From positions 1-64,000 of the forward strand of contig NZ_AUXS01000011.1 of assembly GCF_001625565.1 (NCBI RefSeq): a DNA stretch of 64,000 nucleotides. Direction: 5' to 3'. Source of the stretch: Pseudoalteromonas luteoviolacea NCIMB 1944. GTDB lineage: Bacteria > Pseudomonadota > Gammaproteobacteria > Enterobacterales > Alteromonadaceae. This document shows positions 9,383 through 18,404 of the stretch, piece by piece. The notes beneath the pieces were generated by a model, which was not told the DNA's origin, made no database searches, and saw only the letters and a program-made list of their open reading frames with translations. A program made the position numbers and the translations under genes. How positions within the stretch are numbered: the stretch's first letter is position 1; the number at the start of each line of letters is the position of its first letter.

Positions 9383-9700
9383 TTAAGCAGTACACTCGCT
9401 TTGCTGTAGTATCCCATGATGGCTAATGCCAACAGACTCTTTATCGACCAGCGCACAAAATGCTTTGCACACTTCAACTTCTTCAAAAGCACGTTGCATG
9501 TGCTGGTTGTCTTCCATACATTCCCAATAGCTAATATCGATGAATGTATCAGTATTTGCTTGCTGGGCCAACGAACGATAAATAAACCCTTTTTGCTTTT
9601 CGGCAAACTCCTCAAATGCCGCGCTCTTTTCTAATAGCTGCTCGATAGTGACGCCTGAGTTTAACTTAAATGTGACAATTTCAATGATATTTTGAGTCAT
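9383..9700 (-). CDS. Small dimeric alpha/beta-barrel protein, antibiotic-biosynthesis-monooxygenase-like
   Basis: The 105-residue product has the layout of a ferredoxin-like ABM/EthD-type domain: first strand IIEIVTFKL, helix EQLLEKSAAFEEFAEKQKGF, strand IYRSLAQQ, strand TFIDISYWE, then a helix with HMQRAFEEVEVCKAFCALV. Such proteins act as dimers, as cofactor-free monooxygenases or ligand-binding barrels. AGGAG sits eight bases before the ATG. It is the first gene of a two-gene operon with the WYL regulator. The reaction is unknown; the fold is inferred from sequence pattern. Confidence 0.7.
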   Translation of the reverse strand: MTQNIIEIVTFKLNSGVTIEQLLEKSAAFEEFAEKQKGFIYRSLAQQANTDTFIDISYWECMEDNQHMQRAFEEVEVCKAFCALVDKESVGISHHGILQQSECTA

Positions 9701-9742
9701 GGTAGTTGCTCCTTGTTGTTGATGCAGTAATTAAAGCAAAGA

Positions 9743-9762
9743 GGAGTGTCAGGGAGTGTCAG
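9743..9762 (-). promoter_or_regulatory. Tandem 10-bp repeat in operon promoter region
   Basis: GGAGTGTCAG is repeated head-to-tail twice, exactly one helical turn apart, 43 bases upstream of the monooxygenase-like start. It is a candidate operator for the adjacent WYL regulator; this is inference. Confidence 0.5.
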
Positions 9763-9867
9763 TATTAACACCTGTAAATTCCTTTTTAAGTTGAAAGATG
9801 GGGAGACATTTTGACTATGTTGATTGTAAAAAAGCACAGTTCCTCAGCGATATCCCTATTCGCAATC

Positions 9868-9909
9868 TACCTTTATAGATTTGGTAGTCGATGACGAACT
9901 ATAAAGGTA
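9868..9909. repeat. 11-bp inverted repeat with 20-bp spacer
   Basis: TACCTTTATAG at 9868-9878 and CTATAAAGGTA at 9899-9909 are perfect complements. It lies in a gene-free region between two minus-strand genes, with no T-run. Confidence 0.5.
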
Positions 9910-10042
9910 TATTTAGTATTTGACGCGCGGAACTTGTCCCGGAGGATGTAATTCTTATTTAGTTATCTATTGATTAGATGATTCCCAAACTTATGCAAAA
10001 AGTATTGATAATAAGGCATAAACTATCATTACTTTGAGGCAG

Positions 10043-10077
10043 AAAAAAAGAACTCTGCAAGGTCGCTGGCAGAGTTC
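10043..10077 (-). terminator. Rho-independent terminator
   Basis: Read on the minus strand, arms GAACTCTGC and GCAGAGTTC with a 10-base loop are followed by seven T. It lies downstream of the secreted-protein gene. Confidence 0.85.
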
Positions 10078-10145
10078 AAGTTGGTATTTATATCAATGGA
10101 AGCTGCATATTGACTATAAATGTAGGTTTTAAGCTCGCTTATTGG

Positions 10146-10721
10146 TTATAAAGGATTGATACTTCCAAAGCGTTTGATAGTTATGCCTGCTGAAGAGGAA
10201 CTAGAATACCCGTCATTATCAGTCACCGTAATTGTTAGATAGAAAGTTTCACCAACAGCGCCATATACTTGGATGCTATCTGAGTGACTGCTAACTGAGG
10301 CCCCGTTAATGCGAACGTCTCTGGATTGAATGTGCCCATCTTTGTCATTGGCACTAATTTCAAAAACAGCTTCGCCTTCACTATACTGACGAGCAGATAC
10401 ATTCACATAAGGTGTATAGTCACATACTTCTTTTGTTATGGGCTGTACATGTGAGAAAGGTACTTTTGCAGTACAATTTAGAAATTCATTCCCAACCAGT
10501 CTGTTTATCGTAACCGAGCTATGCACCGTTGGGAAAATATAATCTTCCAACTTCACAAGCCTGCCATTACGCATTGATGCTAAACAACTTACTTGTCCTT
10601 CATAAACATTCTGATAACCAGTATTTTCCATACGGCAGTTAACGGCCTGCCCACCACCAGCAAGAACGATATTTGAACTGAGAACGAGAGAAAATCCTAA
10701 AGCAATTTTTTTTATATTCAT
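10146..10721 (-). CDS. Secreted protein with Ig/PKD-like tail
   Basis: The 191-residue product begins with a signal peptide (MNIKKIALGFSLVLSSNIVLA, cleavage before GGGQ). The mature protein has Cys residues at CRMENTG, SCLAS, NCTAK and VCDYTP that could form two disulfides. From about residue 110 it has an Ig/PKD-like beta pattern (AVFEISANDKDGHIQS, then YLTITVTDNDGYSSSSS). It is likely periplasmic or extracellular. I do not recognise a named family. It is monocistronic with a strong terminator. Confidence 0.7.
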   Translation of the reverse strand: MNIKKIALGFSLVLSSNIVLAGGGQAVNCRMENTGYQNVYEGQVSCLASMRNGRLVKLEDYIFPTVHSSVTINRLVGNEFLNCTAKVPFSHVQPITKEVCDYTPYVNVSARQYSEGEAVFEISANDKDGHIQSRDVRINGASVSSHSDSIQVYGAVGETFYLTITVTDNDGYSSSSSAGITIKRFGSINPL

Positions 10722-11417
10722 TTTATTAATCCTTATATTGATATTTTAACTTCTATGGACCTTTATTGGGGTCAAAAACACAATAGCATGATGTTGATTA
10801 ATATTTGAACACCTAAATTGGGTGAAAAACATCCAAATTTTTTTATGGTTTATGCGGTTTTTTAGATTGATTAAGTGTTATTAATATTGATTTTTAAGGT
10901 TATGCTGGGCTAACCAATAAATCGCATGCTGGATTTTTTCTTTATGCTTGTTTTTTAATCAGAATTAAGTGGGTTTAAATAGGGACGTTGTTTACTGGTT
11001 GATGGAATGACTGCTCGAGCATTTGCCATGCAATATCTATTTAAAATGATGCCTTTCAATCGAATAATCTTGATGAGTGATAAGTTGAATCTATTATCCT
11101 GAGCATAGAACGATGCAAACAAGCTACTTGTAGACGAGCACCTCAAATACTCTGCTGATCATTAGTTTCAACCATTTGGGGTTGTGGTTTATTTCGGCCA
11201 GCAGTGTTTATGTCACAGCAAATAAACGCTTTTTCTCATGGATTTCGAAGCTAGAACTACAAGTGTGATATGTAACAAGCCTTATGTTTTAGGCTACATA
11301 TAAAGCCATTTAAAAGATTGTTTTTATTGACTGATATGGTGAATAAATATCGCAGCCAAATAGCAAGTAAGCTGCGCCTTTGTTTTTAGTGTGACAGGTA
11401 AATGAGCTGCTTTTTCA
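10722..11417. other. Long AT-rich gene-free stretch
   Basis: Nearly 700 bases with no supported gene. A 63-codon minus-strand frame (10955-11146) lacks a ribosome site and family features. A weak hairpin, AGCCT/AGGCT, occurs near 11279-11295. No RNA gene was recognised. Confidence 0.45.
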
Positions 11418-11702
11418 TTAGTTGTCGTTAAGATCTAACGCTTCTAGTTCTTGACCAAGAAACTTGAGTCCGGCTTTGGTTAAGACGATTTGTGCAATTT
11501 GTACCGTACTTTGACGAGCAAGCTTTTCGTTGACAAAGAAGTGTACGACTTCTTTAAGTGCGTTTTCTTGTTGCTCAGTGGGTGCACTTGCGTCGGGGTG
11601 TACGGTGCTAAATGTTGGGGTTGCTCCGTTAGGAAAGCTATGGAGTAATAATTTACCTAGTGGTACTGCGTGACTTTTAAAGGTTTCTAAATTGTCAGAC
11701 AT
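11418..11702 (-). CDS. Small uncharacterised protein
   Basis: The 94-residue product is soluble, without a signal peptide. The N-terminal half carries HSFPNGATPTFSTVHPDASAP and the C-terminal half two helices (QQENALKEVVHFFVNEKLA and VQIAQIVLTKAGLKFLGQEL). The ribosome site is a perfect GGAGG seven bases before the ATG, so expression is likely. That GGAGG can pair with CCTCC just upstream in the leader, which suggests translational control. Family and function not recognised. Confidence 0.65.
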   Translation of the reverse strand: MSDNLETFKSHAVPLGKLLLHSFPNGATPTFSTVHPDASAPTEQQENALKEVVHFFVNEKLARQSTVQIAQIVLTKAGLKFLGQELEALDLNDN

Positions 11703-11709
11703 GTGTTTT

Positions 11710-11726
11710 CCTCCGTGTTATGGAGG
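11710..11726 (-). promoter_or_regulatory. Hairpin that can mask the ribosome site
   Basis: On the minus strand CCTCC, a 7-base loop ATAACAC, then GGAGG; the second arm is the ribosome-binding site of the small gene ending at 11418. Confidence 0.5.
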
Positions 11727-11978
11727 TTTTATCGTACACAGCTTTCAAAAAAATAAAGAGCTAAAAAATGTACCAAAATGTATATGGGCTTGGTCATTCA
11801 CAATTAGTAATTTGGTTGCAAAAGTGGACCTAACTCAGCCTTGCATGCAACCCAATTCCGAGCTCTGATAAGCAGGGTAGTTAGATTTATCTGAAAAACA
11901 GCGGTGTTTGGCAATTTTTTATTAACACCTAGCCGCTAATTTAGGTAAACTCGCCGCCTGCATTTATTGGAGGTAAGT

Positions 11979-12605
11979 ATGGAATTATCAGCATGGCTCA
12001 GTTTGGCTCTGATCTGCACATTAGGCGCTATGTCACCTGGACCAAGTTTGGCTGTTGTACTAAAACACAGCATAAATAGTGGTCCAAGCGCAGGTATATC
12101 TGCGAGTGTGGCACATGCGTTGGGTGTTGGTAGCTATGCGGCATTGTCAGTGCTGGGGCTGGCGAGTTTGATTGCGCAGTTTCCTGCGGTTTACACTGCG
12201 TTGTTATACGTGGGTGCTGCTTATTTGGCGTATCTGGGTTATAAGATTTTGACCAGCAAACCTTCCGCTAGCGACGACGCAAGTACCAACTCTGCGGCAA
12301 AAACAGATTGGTTTATTGCGGCAAAAGAAGGGTTTACGGTTGCATTTGTTAACCCAAAAACGGCTATCTTTTTTGTTGCTTTGTTTTCTCAGTTTATAGA
12401 TCCAGAGGCGATGACTTTTGCGGTGGCATTTTTAATGTGCTTTACCGTATTTATCATAGACGCTATCTGGTTTATTTTTGTTTCGATTGCTGCATCATCT
12501 GCCAATGACCGCTTTAATTTAAACTCAAAACAAGGTGTTATATCTAAGGTCCTCGGCGCTGCATTCATTTTGTTGGCTGCCAGAGTACTGTATCAGACGC
12601 TTTAA
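11979..12605 (+). CDS. LysE/RhtB-family amino-acid exporter
   Basis: The 208-residue inner-membrane protein should export amino acids or related metabolites. The start is the ATG at 11979 because a perfect GGAGG at 11969-11973 sits five bases before it; an in-frame TTG at 11967 overlaps that site and is not used. The family signature is clear in the first helix: LGAMSPGPSLAVVLKHS. About six hydrophobic segments follow, with the typical FTVAFVNPKTAIFFVALFSQF motif near 120. The closest described group is RhtB-like threonine/homoserine exporters. It is a single gene with a hairpin terminator after it; substrate unknown. Confidence 0.9.
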   Translation: MELSAWLSLALICTLGAMSPGPSLAVVLKHSINSGPSAGISASVAHALGVGSYAALSVLGLASLIAQFPAVYTALLYVGAAYLAYLGYKILTSKPSASDDASTNSAAKTDWFIAAKEGFTVAFVNPKTAIFFVALFSQFIDPEAMTFAVAFLMCFTVFIIDAIWFIFVSIAASSANDRFNLNSKQGVISKVLGAAFILLAARVLYQTL

Positions 12606-12623
12606 GATATCAACCCAGTTTGT

Positions 12624-12651
12624 TGATTGCGGCATAAACATGCCGCAATCA
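12624..12651. terminator. Bidirectional hairpin terminator
   Basis: 12-bp perfect arms TGATTGCGGCAT and ATGCCGCAATCA with a 4-base loop lie between two convergent genes. The downstream T-content is moderate. Confidence 0.65.
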
Positions 12652-12654
12652 TAT

Positions 12655-13290
12655 TTATATTTGAGACTGCAAAAAATGGCTGATCACCAGTAGCTTCAAC
12701 ATAGGGTTGTCGCGAGTGTGTTGGTTAAACTGTAGTGCAATATAATGCTCATCTCTCGCGATCGCGCGTTCCAAAAACACATGAATATGTAAATTGTCCG
12801 CAAGTTCTAAGTATGCGTGCTTGTTGGTAAAGTGCTGCAAATGCTCTCTGCCGCTTAATGGAAAAGAGGCTATGCAGGCCCCAGACAGCGATAAGCTTTG
12901 GATTGGGCAGGTAATTTTTGGATACGTGAGTGCCAACGTAATGGTAGGCGATGGGAAAAACCGCCAGTTTCTTGGGCATTTACCGGTATCAATAATTTCG
13001 GGTAACTTGTTGATAAGCGCTAATAGTGTGGTCACTTTTTGATTTTTGGCAGCGTTTTCATCCTCCAAATCACCCTGTAAAACACTTTGAATATTGAGCG
13101 CTTTTATGGCTGCGTATTGGTTATGGGCGAGGTATAAAGCAAGCGGCTCAACCAACCACAATTGATAAAGACGCCTTTTGACTTCAGATGCAGGCAAAGA
13201 CTCATCACTACCTATTAGTTCACCTTCACTGCTTTTGTGACTTTCGACAACTTCATGAAGTAGTTTTAACTCATCCTGTGTCAATTTCAT
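12655..13290 (-). CDS. PilZ-like domain protein
   Basis: The 211-residue product starts at the ATG at 13290; a TTG three codons upstream is less likely. It appears cytoplasmic. The N-terminal half is helical (QDELKLLHEVVESHK, TTLLALINKLPEII). The C-terminal half resembles a PilZ domain, with an Arg pair (PRNWR), the small-residue motif SLSLSGACI in place of D/NxSxxG, and later strands LHIHVFLERAIA and HYIALQF. PilZ domains bind cyclic di-GMP, but here the Arg motif is RxxR instead of RxxxR, so binding is uncertain. The assignment is tentative. It is convergent with the LysE gene. Confidence 0.55.
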   Translation of the reverse strand: MKLTQDELKLLHEVVESHKSSEGELIGSDESLPASEVKRRLYQLWLVEPLALYLAHNQYAAIKALNIQSVLQGDLEDENAAKNQKVTTLLALINKLPEIIDTGKCPRNWRFFPSPTITLALTYPKITCPIQSLSLSGACIASFPLSGREHLQHFTNKHAYLELADNLHIHVFLERAIARDEHYIALQFNQHTRDNPMLKLLVISHFLQSQI

Positions 13291-13356
13291 AGTAAACAAC
13301 CCGACTGCGCAACTATGAAAAATTAAGCAATAAATATACCTTTGTGTATTGATTTT

Positions 13357-13386
13357 AGTTAGCGCAGCACCAGTGCTGCGCTAACT
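13357..13386 (-). terminator. Strong 14-bp hairpin after giant lipoprotein gene
   Basis: Perfect arms AGTTAGCGCAGCAC and GTGCTGCGCTAACT with a 2-base centre lie 14 bases past the stop. There is no proper T-run on the minus side, so termination is inferred from stem strength and position. Confidence 0.55.
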
Positions 13387-13399
13387 ATGTTTTGTGCCT

Positions 13400-16300
13400 T
13401 TATCTGCGCATACTACCACTAAATCTTGAATGATGTTCAGGGCTCGTTGAGTCAGTAAAGTCAGTTGGGTGTTCAAGTTTTATCACGTCAACATTCCAAC
13501 CATCATCGAGCATGCTTGTCGGTGTGATCACATACGCTTCCACATCCAACCCGGCACTTGGCGTGACGGCTTGTAAATGCAATTGCCCAAGGACAATTTT
13601 CCACGTAAATGCCCTGTTTTTACCTTGGCTTACAAAGTCCAGCGTTCCGTCGTTTTTAAAGTCGAGATAGCTGGTGGTATCGCCATTAATTAAGGCAAAG
13701 CGCTCATAACTAATTTTCATGCTGTCAAAGTAAGGCTGGTCGCTACTCGATTTGGTGCGAACTACGGCACCTAACTCTTCGTTGTCTTTCCAGTGGATGA
13801 CATCAGGGCCTGCCTGATGCATAAAGAATGACACGTCATCAGTATTGAGTTGATTCACTTCAAAAGTTAGCTCGGCCAAGCCAGTATCGGTATTGTATGT
13901 ATAAGAGCCATAATTGATACCTGGGCCGTCAGAGTTTGCTGGGTCATACTCTGCTTCAAAAAACTTGTTGTCAGGCATAAATACCGACACCCAAATTTTA
14001 CTGGTGGTAAGTGGATACTCTACGAAACCGCCAACTCTGGGTTCATTTTCGTCAAGCAACCGCTCAAACACAACGGGTGATTCACCAGAGATCTCCAAGG
14101 TCATCGTATTGCCTTCGACGCTGGCTTTGTGCGATAAACTGGGATCATAGCCAAACTCGCCGTTTTGGTCGATGACTAAATCAACAGAGAGATCCTTACT
14201 GGTTTCATCCCAGCTGAGTGATCCTATTTCCATGCCAGTAGAGCCGCTTGGATCATTGGTTGTATCTATTTCCATATGTACCCATACTCCGTCTCTGATG
14301 ATAATGACAAAGTTGGGTGAACTAGGCTGATACCAAGCACCATTTATGGCGTATTGCATGGCCGCTGGCGGTGGGGTTTGATTGTTTCGTGACGCGGTCG
14401 AGAAATCAAAATAGAGGTTTCTCACTTCACCTTGCTCGCAAGTGGTGCCTTCAAAGTAACCACACACTTTTAAGTAATCTCTATCAAATGCTTGGATTTC
14501 AGTAACACCTACTGAGCCCATTTGGTCGATGTGCAATTTGCCATCAGCAATGGCGTAATCAGCAACATCACCGTTACCAAGGTGTACTTTTCGACTAGTG
14601 CTACCATTTTCATTCGTTTCAGTGTGAAACAAGTTAGCAAGAACCTGCTGATTTTCAATGAAAAATAAGTTGCTGCCGTTCAGCCAGTAATACTCAAACT
14701 TATCGAGCGTTGAGGCTGATTTCCTTAATTTCGTAATGTATGATTGTTCCACCTCAGTGCCACTAATAACGGAGTCTTGGCTACGTACATACCAGATATC
14801 GCCGTGTGTGCTGATAACCTCATATTGCATGTGATTATACAATTTACACATATCACTAGTGGCATTTTCAGGGCATTGGCGCACAACGTTGTAACTCGAG
14901 TTATATTGGTAATTCATGAAATTTAGAGACCTACCAGATATACTCCAAGTGTAATATCGATCTATTAAGTTTGAATATGACGTGCCATTAATGTAATTAT
15001 CGCTAAAACCATTCGACGCATAATCTACACCTAAGTATGATCTAAGACGGCCCAAAATATCACTTTCAGTTAATGTAACCTCTTGTTCAGGCATCATTAA
15101 ACCAAAGCGTCTTCTGTATTTTTCTGTTTCTGTTTTATCTGTGGTCGCCCAAAACTGGAATCCAGACTCAATGTTTTTGATTAGCCAATAATTGAAGGTT
15201 TTTGCTGTAAGTTCATCTGTTGCAGCCAGTGTAATGGCCAATATATTACCAGTGATTGACCAAGTGAATGCTCGACTGGTGTTTGCTCGCATTTGTGCCG
15301 TTCCAGTACCATCTTGATTAAAGGTCACTTTGCTGGCGAAGCCTCCTGATGTTGAGTCGAACAGATCATCGATGTACCAAGTACCACTGAAGTTAGTCGC
15401 AACAGGTGTGATAGTCTGGTTTTTCCCTATCATGGAAAGATCTACTGCGCGACTGACATCACTGTTTTGCAAGGTTTCGTTACCTTCGCTGTCAATGGAG
15501 TATTCATCGCCAATAAAGGTGATGCTGATGGCTTTTGCAACTGGGCTTTCATCATATACAGTGAACGAGGCGCTTTTGTATTTGTATTGGCAATCGAAAA
15601 AGTCGCCATTATTGTTTTTGCATGGGTAGATTATACTCATGGCACCGGGAGAAAAAGTAAGTGAAACAAGGCCCTTGTCATCCTGACTCCAGGTCATATC
15701 AGCGCTGGTGTAGTCGGTAAATGTACCGGTATTGTCTTGATTAAATGTGGCTTCAAAAAACCGCAATGTAAAAAAAGTTGATTCCACTAGCCTAGGCGTA
15801 AAGGTTTTTGTAGAGCCAATTAAGTAGGCGCCATTAAAGTCTGACTGGCTATTATCAACTAAATCACCATCTTCTTTAATGTCGTTTTTAGTGCTTTCAA
15901 TTAGTGTCGGGTTTTTATCATTTATGGTGTCTGTTAATTCAGTGACGGCAGTGGGCGAAGACACGAGCTCAAAAGTAGAGTTTACGCCTGAAGGGAGGCT
16001 AAATTGGTTATCACCTTCTCCGTCGACCACAATTTTTATCAGTGCGGCGAGTGTGAGCTTTTCATCCGCGTCAATCCCAACTAGTACGTTGTTGAGCGCT
16101 GATTCGGTTTCAGGGATGCCGATTTCTCGGGTTATTAATGCATATTCAGAGGTTGTGACGTTAGTGATGTTTACACCGAAGTTTTCATCTTTATTTAAGA
16201 TTCCATCCTCACCGGCTTGGCTTTCAATCGCCGAAAAACTTGGTAATTGAGTGTAAAACTCGACGTCTGATTGTGTGCTACCGCCCTTGGCCCGGATCCT

Positions 16301-16870
16301 CACCAAATCATTTACCATAGATTCGTCAACATCGAGCTGATAGGTATAAGTACCAGTGGCATCAGCTGCAAGTTCAAAACTTTGATCTCCTACGTATACC
16401 GTTAGTGCCGCGTTGGGGATCGGTTCGTCTGTAACAAGCCCTGTGATGGTTACGGACTTCACAATTCTTGCGACGCTGAGATTGAAGTCAGCGCTCGCCG
16501 ATGCGTTGTCATCATCGGTAACTGTGACGCGTAAGGTCATTGTGGTGTCTTCGGAAATATCTGGGGTTGTAAAAGTGACAGTATTTGTGTTGGCATTAGA
16601 TAGCGTTGTTGTTGGTCCTGCAACAATTTGCCATGCAAATGTGCTTACTGTGCCATCGCTGTCAGAGGCTTGTGCTGTGAGCGTAACTTCTTTTTTTTCT
16701 TGTGCTGAACTTTCACCACTGATAGTGACTGTAGGTGCGTTATTTTGCGGCGTACTTGGCGTAGAAGGTGTGGAAGGGGAGCTGTCAGAACCACCCCCTC
16801 CGCAGCCAGTGATCGATATACCTAACACCCAAGTGAGTATAAGGTGCATCCGTTTACGTGAATAAAACAT
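13400..16870 (-). CDS. Giant lipoprotein with PKD/Ig-like N-terminus and repeated beta modules
   Basis: The 1156-residue product starts at 16870, where GGAGG precedes the ATG by nine bases. The lipobox ISITGC gives Cys23 as the lipidated residue, followed by GGGGS and a Ser/Pro/Thr linker typical of surface-exposed lipoproteins. Residues about 45-140 form a PKD/Ig-like domain (APTVTISG, DSDGTVSTFAWQI, TLRVTVTDDDN), then a carboxypeptidase-regulatory-like strand set (VTITGLVTDEPIPNAALTV). The rest contains several copies of a module with FNQDGTGT followed by a (F/Y)TW(S/K)I-G-L segment. It is probably an outer-membrane-attached surface protein; function unknown. It is monocistronic. Confidence 0.8.
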   Translation of the reverse strand: MFYSRKRMHLILTWVLGISITGCGGGGSDSSPSTPSTPSTPQNNAPTVTISGESSAQEKKEVTLTAQASDSDGTVSTFAWQIVAGPTTTLSNANTNTVTFTTPDISEDTTMTLRVTVTDDDNASASADFNLSVARIVKSVTITGLVTDEPIPNAALTVYVGDQSFELAADATGTYTYQLDVDESMVNDLVRIRAKGGSTQSDVEFYTQLPSFSAIESQAGEDGILNKDENFGVNITNVTTSEYALITREIGIPETESALNNVLVGIDADEKLTLAALIKIVVDGEGDNQFSLPSGVNSTFELVSSPTAVTELTDTINDKNPTLIESTKNDIKEDGDLVDNSQSDFNGAYLIGSTKTFTPRLVESTFFTLRFFEATFNQDNTGTFTDYTSADMTWSQDDKGLVSLTFSPGAMSIIYPCKNNNGDFFDCQYKYKSASFTVYDESPVAKAISITFIGDEYSIDSEGNETLQNSDVSRAVDLSMIGKNQTITPVATNFSGTWYIDDLFDSTSGGFASKVTFNQDGTGTAQMRANTSRAFTWSITGNILAITLAATDELTAKTFNYWLIKNIESGFQFWATTDKTETEKYRRRFGLMMPEQEVTLTESDILGRLRSYLGVDYASNGFSDNYINGTSYSNLIDRYYTWSISGRSLNFMNYQYNSSYNVVRQCPENATSDMCKLYNHMQYEVISTHGDIWYVRSQDSVISGTEVEQSYITKLRKSASTLDKFEYYWLNGSNLFFIENQQVLANLFHTETNENGSTSRKVHLGNGDVADYAIADGKLHIDQMGSVGVTEIQAFDRDYLKVCGYFEGTTCEQGEVRNLYFDFSTASRNNQTPPPAAMQYAINGAWYQPSSPNFVIIIRDGVWVHMEIDTTNDPSGSTGMEIGSLSWDETSKDLSVDLVIDQNGEFGYDPSLSHKASVEGNTMTLEISGESPVVFERLLDENEPRVGGFVEYPLTTSKIWVSVFMPDNKFFEAEYDPANSDGPGINYGSYTYNTDTGLAELTFEVNQLNTDDVSFFMHQAGPDVIHWKDNEELGAVVRTKSSSDQPYFDSMKISYERFALINGDTTSYLDFKNDGTLDFVSQGKNRAFTWKIVLGQLHLQAVTPSAGLDVEAYVITPTSMLDDGWNVDVIKLEHPTDFTDSTSPEHHSRFSGSMRR

Positions 16871-17210
16871 GTTCTTGTTCCTCCGAAACACACGATACAA
16901 ACTGTGCAGGTTTTCTGAATCAGTATTGGGTTCAATAAGCATAGTAAATGGATGAAATTCGTACAGTTGAATTGCTCAAATGAGGAGAAAAAATTGTCGG
17001 TGTTTTGCTCATTTACAAAATTCAGGTGAGAAGTTACAGACTCGGCTTGGTTGTCAGGGAGCTGTTTAAATAGCGTTGAAATAGATGCAACGACTGACCC
17101 GCCGTAATATCCAATATCAAGTTGCGTATATTCTTAAAACTCAGTATGTTGGCTTTATTAATTAATTTGAGCTAGGTGTTCATTTTTAATAACAAGCAAT
17201 AGGAATTCAA
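16871..17210. other. Divergent promoter region
   Basis: This region separates the divergently transcribed giant lipoprotein and S66 peptidase genes and should hold both promoters. I see no strong dyad or RNA. Confidence 0.5.
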
Positions 17211-18242
17211 ATGTTGTATCCATCTCCGTTATCTTCAGGCAGCAAAATTGCTGTCACTGCATTTTCATCGGGTGTTGCTGCACCTTGCCACCCGAGGTTA
17301 AATATCGTCTTACAAGACCTGAAAAATCGTGGGTTTGAAGTGCTGGAAGGGCAATGCTTGCGAGAAGATGATTTGCATGTCAGTGCTCCACTTGAAGCGC
17401 GGGTAGCGGAGCTTATGGCATTTTTATGCGACGATAGTATCGACGCAGTTATGGCGCCTTGGGGTGGTGAAATTGCGATGGATATATTACCCAAGTTAGA
17501 TTGGCAACGATTGGAAACAGCTAAACCAAAATGGCTTATGGGATTTTCAGATATCAGTACAGTTCTAACCTCAATTAGTTGCAAACTAGGCTGGGCAACT
17601 TGCCACTGCACCAACTTAATGCAGTTGGGGCTAAATCAAACAGACGAATTAACAGCTAGAGTGTTCGAGCACTTGGCCACCCCCACTGGAGGTGAATTCA
17701 AGCAAACGGCTGCGCAATTTTTTGAACGCCGCCACGCAGACTATAGTAAAGAGCCGACAGCTGCTTTTAATCTGTCAGAACCAAGCCAGTGGAAAATATT
17801 AAATAATGCGTACCATGATGAAGTTGAATTTACAGGCCGTTTAATCGGTGGGTGCATAGATACGCATATGGTGTTGTATGGCTCTGAATATTTTTTACCC
17901 CATAAAAAACTAATAAATAGAGAGGATCCTGTCATATATTATTTTGAGAATGGGGAGCTAACACCGACACAGTATTTTAGGGCATTTCAAAGTTTGAAAC
18001 TCAAAGGAGCATTTGACAATGCTTCGGGCATTTTAATCGGCCGAAATGCAGCTCAAGTGGCACGTGGAGATGGCTACGATGATTTAATCGCTTTACAGCA
18101 ATCTCTGGGGGAGCTCGAAATTCCTGTCTTGTATGATGTTGATGTCAGTCATCAAGCGCCAAACTTAACCATGGTTAACGGCGCTTTGGCAAATGTTAAA
18201 TTGAAAAATGGGCTGGGAGAAATTAGCCAAAAGTTGATTTAA
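17211..18242 (+). CDS. S66-family peptidase (LD-carboxypeptidase / MccF-like)
   Basis: The 343-residue product belongs to peptidase family S66, which contains LD-carboxypeptidases of murein recycling and MccF-type enzymes that cleave microcin C7. The nucleophile is Ser113 in GFSDIST; the conserved APWGGE loop lies at 82-87, the later Glu region is YYFENGE, and the His is in VDVSHQAPNLT near the end. The start ATG has AGGA at a good distance. The GFSD loop and length suit MccF-like members as well as LdcA; which role applies cannot be told. It is a single gene followed by a perfect 12-bp hairpin. Confidence 0.88.
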   Translation: MLYPSPLSSGSKIAVTAFSSGVAAPCHPRLNIVLQDLKNRGFEVLEGQCLREDDLHVSAPLEARVAELMAFLCDDSIDAVMAPWGGEIAMDILPKLDWQRLETAKPKWLMGFSDISTVLTSISCKLGWATCHCTNLMQLGLNQTDELTARVFEHLATPTGGEFKQTAAQFFERRHADYSKEPTAAFNLSEPSQWKILNNAYHDEVEFTGRLIGGCIDTHMVLYGSEYFLPHKKLINREDPVIYYFENGELTPTQYFRAFQSLKLKGAFDNASGILIGRNAAQVARGDGYDDLIALQQSLGELEIPVLYDVDVSHQAPNLTMVNGALANVKLKNGLGEISQKLI

Positions 18243-18299
18243 CCCCATATCAGGTAGGCTTAGTCATCGCCTAACTTCTCTACGCGTTTTTAAATGCAA

Positions 18300-18330
18300 G
18301 TTAGCTATTTTTCAGGTGAAAATAGCTAAC
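18300..18330 (+). promoter_or_regulatory. 12-bp perfect hairpin with competing upstream arm
   Basis: GTTAGCTATTTT and AAAATAGCTAAC flank a 7-base loop. CTAACTT at 18271-18277 can alternatively pair with AAGTTAG at 18298-18304. No T-run follows, so it could be a processing or termination hairpin of the S66 transcript or part of a leader. Confidence 0.5.
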
Positions 18331-18404
18331 CATCTTACGATATTTTGCACCTCTAGAACTCATTTGTTTTCTTTTAGAAACGGAAATTGACACATCGAGC
18401 AGCT

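Noticed and set aside
10955..11146. 63-codon minus-strand frame in a long gap
   Set aside because: No start signal and no family features; I considered a transposase remnant but saw no motif supporting it.
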